Positions 18,249 to 21,630 of a stretch of DNA of 21,630 bases are shown one piece after another. The DNA is from Isoetes engelmannii. Taxonomy: Eukaryota > Streptophyta > Lycopodiopsida > Isoetales > Isoetaceae. Position numbers and translations under genes: made by a program. Location: the NCBI GenBank assembly GCA_011763485.2, contig JAANSK020266715.1:1-21630 (forward strand), in the 5' to 3' direction. Position 1 is the stretch's first letter; each line of letters starts with the position of its first letter. The notes under the pieces are model-generated. The model searched no databases. It was not told where the DNA came from and was given only the letters and a program-made list of their open reading frames with translations.

Positions 18249-20640
18249 ATGACTACTTCTAGCACTCCTCTTCCCGACTTGCCGGTCGACTTTTTACACA
18301 GCACTGAGCTGCAAATAATTCAAGACCTAAATTTAGATGAAAGGGCTCTTTTTCAAAGGGCTGGACTCCTTGATTTTCATCGCCTCAAGTGGCCGGTGCT
18401 CGAAGAGAACCAATTGCAAGAATTTGTCAAGTTCTACCAAAAGCAGTGACTACTAAGGTGGGGGGAAGCACCATAACCCTCACATAGGACATTCTAAACA
18501 GGGCATTTCAGCTTACAGCTGTTCAAGTTTCAATTTCTTCGGGAGAAATACCTCTGCAAAACATCTCGGTGTATGGAGTCCTGGCTTTAAAAGATCGGGT
18601 ATCTTTTCGAACCCTCCCACCAAACCTTAGCAAGCTCGCTCACCTCATCTAGAGAAAGGTTGATGGCCAGCCGATCAAGACCACACAACTTACAAAGGCC
18701 ATCTATCACACAGTGGTGCTCGCTGCGCATGTAGATAAACCCATCAATTGGGCTATGTTTCTGCAACATCGGATTGCCCAGGCTATTGTCAGTATAAGAG
18801 AGACTCCGAAGGGTGATTCCCAACATATGTGCTACTTTGGTGGGCACATACAACAAATTATAAACACCATTCAGGACATTGAACCTTAGTTTCACGGGCC
18901 ATAGCAAAGTCCCACGGCCGCGTTACATGATCGGACGTCCGGCTCTAAGCCTCCACTACAGTCCGCGGCACTGGAGCAGAGGCCCGTGCAGGAGCCTGCA
19001 CCAGACAACATCCCGCAGGCTCCAATTGACTAGGCCAAGCAACAGAAAAGGCAAAAGTACCATCGATCCCCCAAAGCTACCGAGAGCCGGACAAACGGCA
19101 GAAAAAGTTAAAGAAGATGATCGGCACTAAGGATCCGGAACCCTCAGCCTCTGGGAGTTAGCCACGGGTGGAGACATCTCACTTTGCGTTCACGACTCAC
19201 AAAGAAGCGGAGCTGGAGCTTGAACACACGGGTGAAAGCCAGACGCCTGTTGATGACCCACACACATCCCAGGCACCTGCTCAACTAGCTGCACACCCAC
19301 TTTGTCAATCCGGAGACTTCTTTGGCAACCCACACAGATATACCGCCTGCTTTTTCCGTCACCCAGTTGTTCCGAGCAACAACTGCTGAAAGTCCGAGCA
19401 CAGAAATCTGCAGCAGAAGAGGAGGCCTGTAAAGCGACAAATGCCTAGGCCCTGCGGCTACTTCAACTTGAACACCTCTAGTCACAATTATCCGAAGTTA
19501 CCGCAAAGCTCAGGACGGACATGGAAAGCTATGAAGAACAACTCAAGTTATACAGAAAATAAGTGCATAGAGAGTCTGCCCGTGCAATTACGCTTGAAGA
19601 TCAATTGACTATGAAAGTGGTTGGTTTTCAATTGCAGATTGTCGAGGGTGACTCCTCCCTAACTGCAGCGGCACAACAACTTGCTGAATCCCAGGCCAAA
19701 AGTAGCTGAGCTCCAGAAGTCCCTCCTAAACACTACCGGGTGGATACCGTGCCCAAGGTCATACATGAAGATCTTCAGGCCAAACACGATGATCTCAGCA
19801 CCACAGCCAAAGAAAAGATTTGTGCACTCCAGACGGACCTCGATCGAGAGCAGAAGATGGTAAAGAATATGAAAGCTTCAATTTCGAGTTGGAGCTGAAA
19901 TATACAAATTTAGTTTTCTTTATGGAGACAATGCCTCAACTTCTTCTTTGACTGCTAATTACAAAATGCACACTGCTCTGCGCCAACTGGACTTTTGGAG
20001 CTCCTGGATACAATTGGGTGGGGCCGTCGAAAATCCTGTCTCCACAGCTTCCCTGGTTCAGTACTGGCACCAACTCAATACTCTGCAGTCCTCTTTCTTC
20101 TCTTCAATCCCGACAATCCCTTATTGAAAACCCCATATAGGGTTCTTGTCTTCCAGTTGGCACGCAACAAGCTCAGGAACCTTTTACAAGATGGTTACTC
20201 CTGACTCGGGACTCTGCCAGTGCACTTACCAATGAAAGAGAGCTCAACATGGCCCAGATTGCAATGCAATACCATGCGGCCTAGTTACAGCTACAGGACA
20301 TATGCACAAGCTCCTCAATAGGCAGAACCGTAGTGGGCTGCTTGGTTACCAGTTTTGGTAAAAGGCCTTGTTCCACTCACCCACTGGTAGCAACTATGCT
20401 AAAAATACAATCTGACAGAGGAGCCACACATCAACAAATTGCGAGTCTCCCTCCTACAGACATGGTAAAATGTAAAGGTGACCCGCTACATGCCCTTAGG
20501 AGCAAATTCTTTCTCTGTGGTCTCGGATGGTTATTGGCGGGAGGCCTTCATAATGCACAAGGATATTCATGCAGTTTGGTCAGACACTCCTTAGGAAATA
20601 TGGGACGATCCATGCTTTGACCCTTGTTTTGTTTGACAGC
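18249..20640 (+). mobile_element. Retroelement-like ORF block, FY-box N-terminus and coiled-coil middle (fossil)
   Basis: From ATG 18249 the frame opens MTTSSTPLPDLPVDFLHSTE, then a segment with QLQEFVKFYQKQ. The next stretch holds KVGGSTITLT. The order 'hydrophobic-FY-...-V-G-..-LT' resembles the N-terminal part of the 'putative plant transposon protein' domain found in plant retroelement ORFs (Pfam Transposase_32 type, from memory). A Pro/Lys-rich linker follows, and then Glu/Gln/Leu-rich coiled-coil-like stretches at about 19480-19900. The block is old and broken in many places. Whether it belongs with the protease fragment upstream is unknown. Confidence 0.45.
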
Positions 20641-21266
20641 AGCTGTGGGTGCCTGGACAGAAACTGGGAGACAGTCAAAACTGGATCTACATCCCCAATC
20701 CGCATGGTTGGGTTACTTTTGCGACAATCATGCCCGTCCTGCAGCATTTCGCCAGCTATGCCACGCAGTCATGTGACCCCGACGTCTATGAACATGGTGC
20801 TTACTGCTTAGCTCTACACTACCTTCTGAGGCATCTAGAAACAAACAATTACCAGGTGTACCATTTCAACCCGAATGCTGATCTATCCAAATATGGTATA
20901 GACGATCTTCTACTTAGTAGGTGCCATGAAGTCCCTGTTCTAGTCCATGATGTTTTTGAGGAGATGCTACGTACGGACTTCCTTCTGGGCATCAGCAAAG
21001 CCATTGCTCACCTCACAAATCCTGGTGATCATGCACGACGCATGCATTTTCAAGCATATTATGATTGGCATGTCCGCCCGCATAGTGAACTGAAGCATGC
21101 GGCCAAATTAACTCCTGGCTCTTGGCGAGCTCTGGAGAAAACTCTCCCAATTTTTGCCACTCGGGGTATGCTTCCGTGGGAGGGGGGGGAGGGATGCGGT
21201 TTTAACATTGACGCTACGTCATTGTTATACAAAGGCAACTATGTTTTGTCTTCAAGGAAGCCATAG
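20641..21266 (+). other. Open ~205-residue domain, unrecognised, probable C-terminus of the ORF block
   Basis: A continuous frame from 20649 to the stop at 21264-21266. It has no ATG at its left end, so it is the tail of something longer rather than a gene of its own. The content is protein-like: NWIYIPNPHGWVTFATIMPV, then a His/Tyr-rich helical part (YEHGAYCLALHYLLRHLE), GIDDLLLSRCHEVPVLVHDVF, and a basic end ATSLLYKGNYVLSSRKP. Many His, Tyr and Trp residues are spread along it. I recognise no catalytic motif (no DDE, RT, protease or integrase signature). Its openness stands out against the decayed sequence before it. I place it with the retroelement-like block and treat it as a fossil part. 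Confidence 0.45.
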
Positions 21267-21289
21267 GTCCGACCGTGGCATGGGAGCAG

Positions 21290-21475
21290 CATGATGTAGA
21301 ACATCAGAAGACTCAAATGGCTGCTCCCATGCCCATGACCACGGCCACGATTTTGCCCACGCCCATGCCACGATGACGATTTTGTGTACGATCATGAACA
21401 CATCAAAGACCACGAAAGGTACAAAAATATTTTGCAATCATTTCCCTAAGTGGGATAACGATTTTGCCACTGATT
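21290..21475. repeat. CACGAT-rich tract (right)
   Basis: CCACGATTTTGCCCACG, GCCACGATGACGATTTTG, TACGATCATG and AACGATTTTGCC follow each other within about 150 bp just downstream of the ORF block. They share the CACGATTTT core with the 17463-17936 array, but with CCCATG/GCCCACG units added. The two tracts therefore bracket the ORF block. Confidence 0.5.
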
Positions 21476-21559
21476 TTCCAAGTATAGATTCTTGAGCATC
21501 TTCAAGTACAGGGACCTGCTCCAGATCAAAGAAGGGTCTGGAAGTCTTGATCGCTGTCA

Positions 21560-21630
21560 CATTTAAGGGTCTGACCGGGACTTGAACCCACTACCTCTGG
21601 AGTGGTAGCTGTGCATCCTTACCAAAAGGC
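21560..21630 (-). mobile_element. tRNA-derived SINE head (partial, cut by window end)
   Basis: Minus strand: GCCTTTTGGTAAGG (box A-like second half), then CTACC-ACTCCAGA-GGTAG, a 5-bp stem with a CCA-containing loop like the tRNA-Trp anticodon loop, then GTGGGTTCAAGTCCC, a good RNA polymerase III box B. The T-stem pairs imperfectly and the anticodon loop has one base too many, so this is not a working tRNA gene. Sequence continuing to about 21480 (CAGACCCTTAAATGTGACAG...) may be the SINE body. The 5' end is outside the window. Confidence 0.45.

Noticed and set aside
21560-21630. Functional tRNA gene
   Set aside because: The T-stem does not pair fully, the anticodon loop has eight bases, and the acceptor stem cannot be seen; a SINE head fits better.

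Overview
The window looks like nuclear DNA of a land plant. The support is a small secreted, probably GPI-anchored arabinogalactan-type peptide, a secreted Gly/Tyr-rich cell-wall-type protein, ACGT-core (G-box/ABRE-like) promoter elements, an intron-bearing relic of ornithine aminotransferase, plant-type LINE and Ty3/gypsy sequences, and long AT-rich intergenic stretches. I cannot name the species. The L1-type ORF1 with an RRM-like core is not the common ORF1 type of flowering-plant L1s, so a fern, lycophyte, gymnosperm or other non-angiosperm is possible; this is inference only.

Layout. 1-885: promoter and single-exon AGP-like gene, the only apparently intact host gene. 1.2-1.5 kb: two copies of a non-LTR-type 3' end with a TATC/CATC microsatellite. 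1.8-4.0 kb: a 5'-truncated, decayed L1-type LINE (reverse transcriptase to zinc-knuckle tail) that starts beside a C16 homopolymer. 4.0-5.2 kb: non-coding DNA with a 70-bp tandem duplication. 5.4-6.4 kb: a second non-LTR element with only an ORF1 and a simple-repeat tail, and no ORF2. 6.4-8.0 kb: nothing recognisable. 8.0-8.5 kb, minus strand: a glycine-rich secreted protein gene with one apparent frameshift. 8.8-9.2 kb: a direct repeat of about 145 bp. 10.0-10.9 kb: decayed exons of an ornithine aminotransferase gene with introns still present. 10.9-13.3 kb: mostly unassigned, with one orphan exon candidate. 13.4-16.15 kb, minus strand: a fossil Ty3/gypsy element carrying a 275-bp MITE. 16.15-21.5 kb, plus strand: other retroelement-like fossils. 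These comprise a retropepsin-like region, a CACGAT-rich degenerate array, a promoter-like segment, an ORF block with a FY-box 'plant transposon protein'-like start and a coiled-coil middle, an unrecognised C-terminal domain, and a second CACGAT-rich tract. At the right edge lies a probable tRNA-derived SINE head on the minus strand.

The genes do not form a pathway. This is an intergenic mobile-element graveyard between and around a few small host genes. The parts most worth a second look are the ORF1-only LINE, the CACGAT-bracketed ORF block with its unrecognised C-terminal domain, and the recurring 3'-end motif with microsatellite tails.
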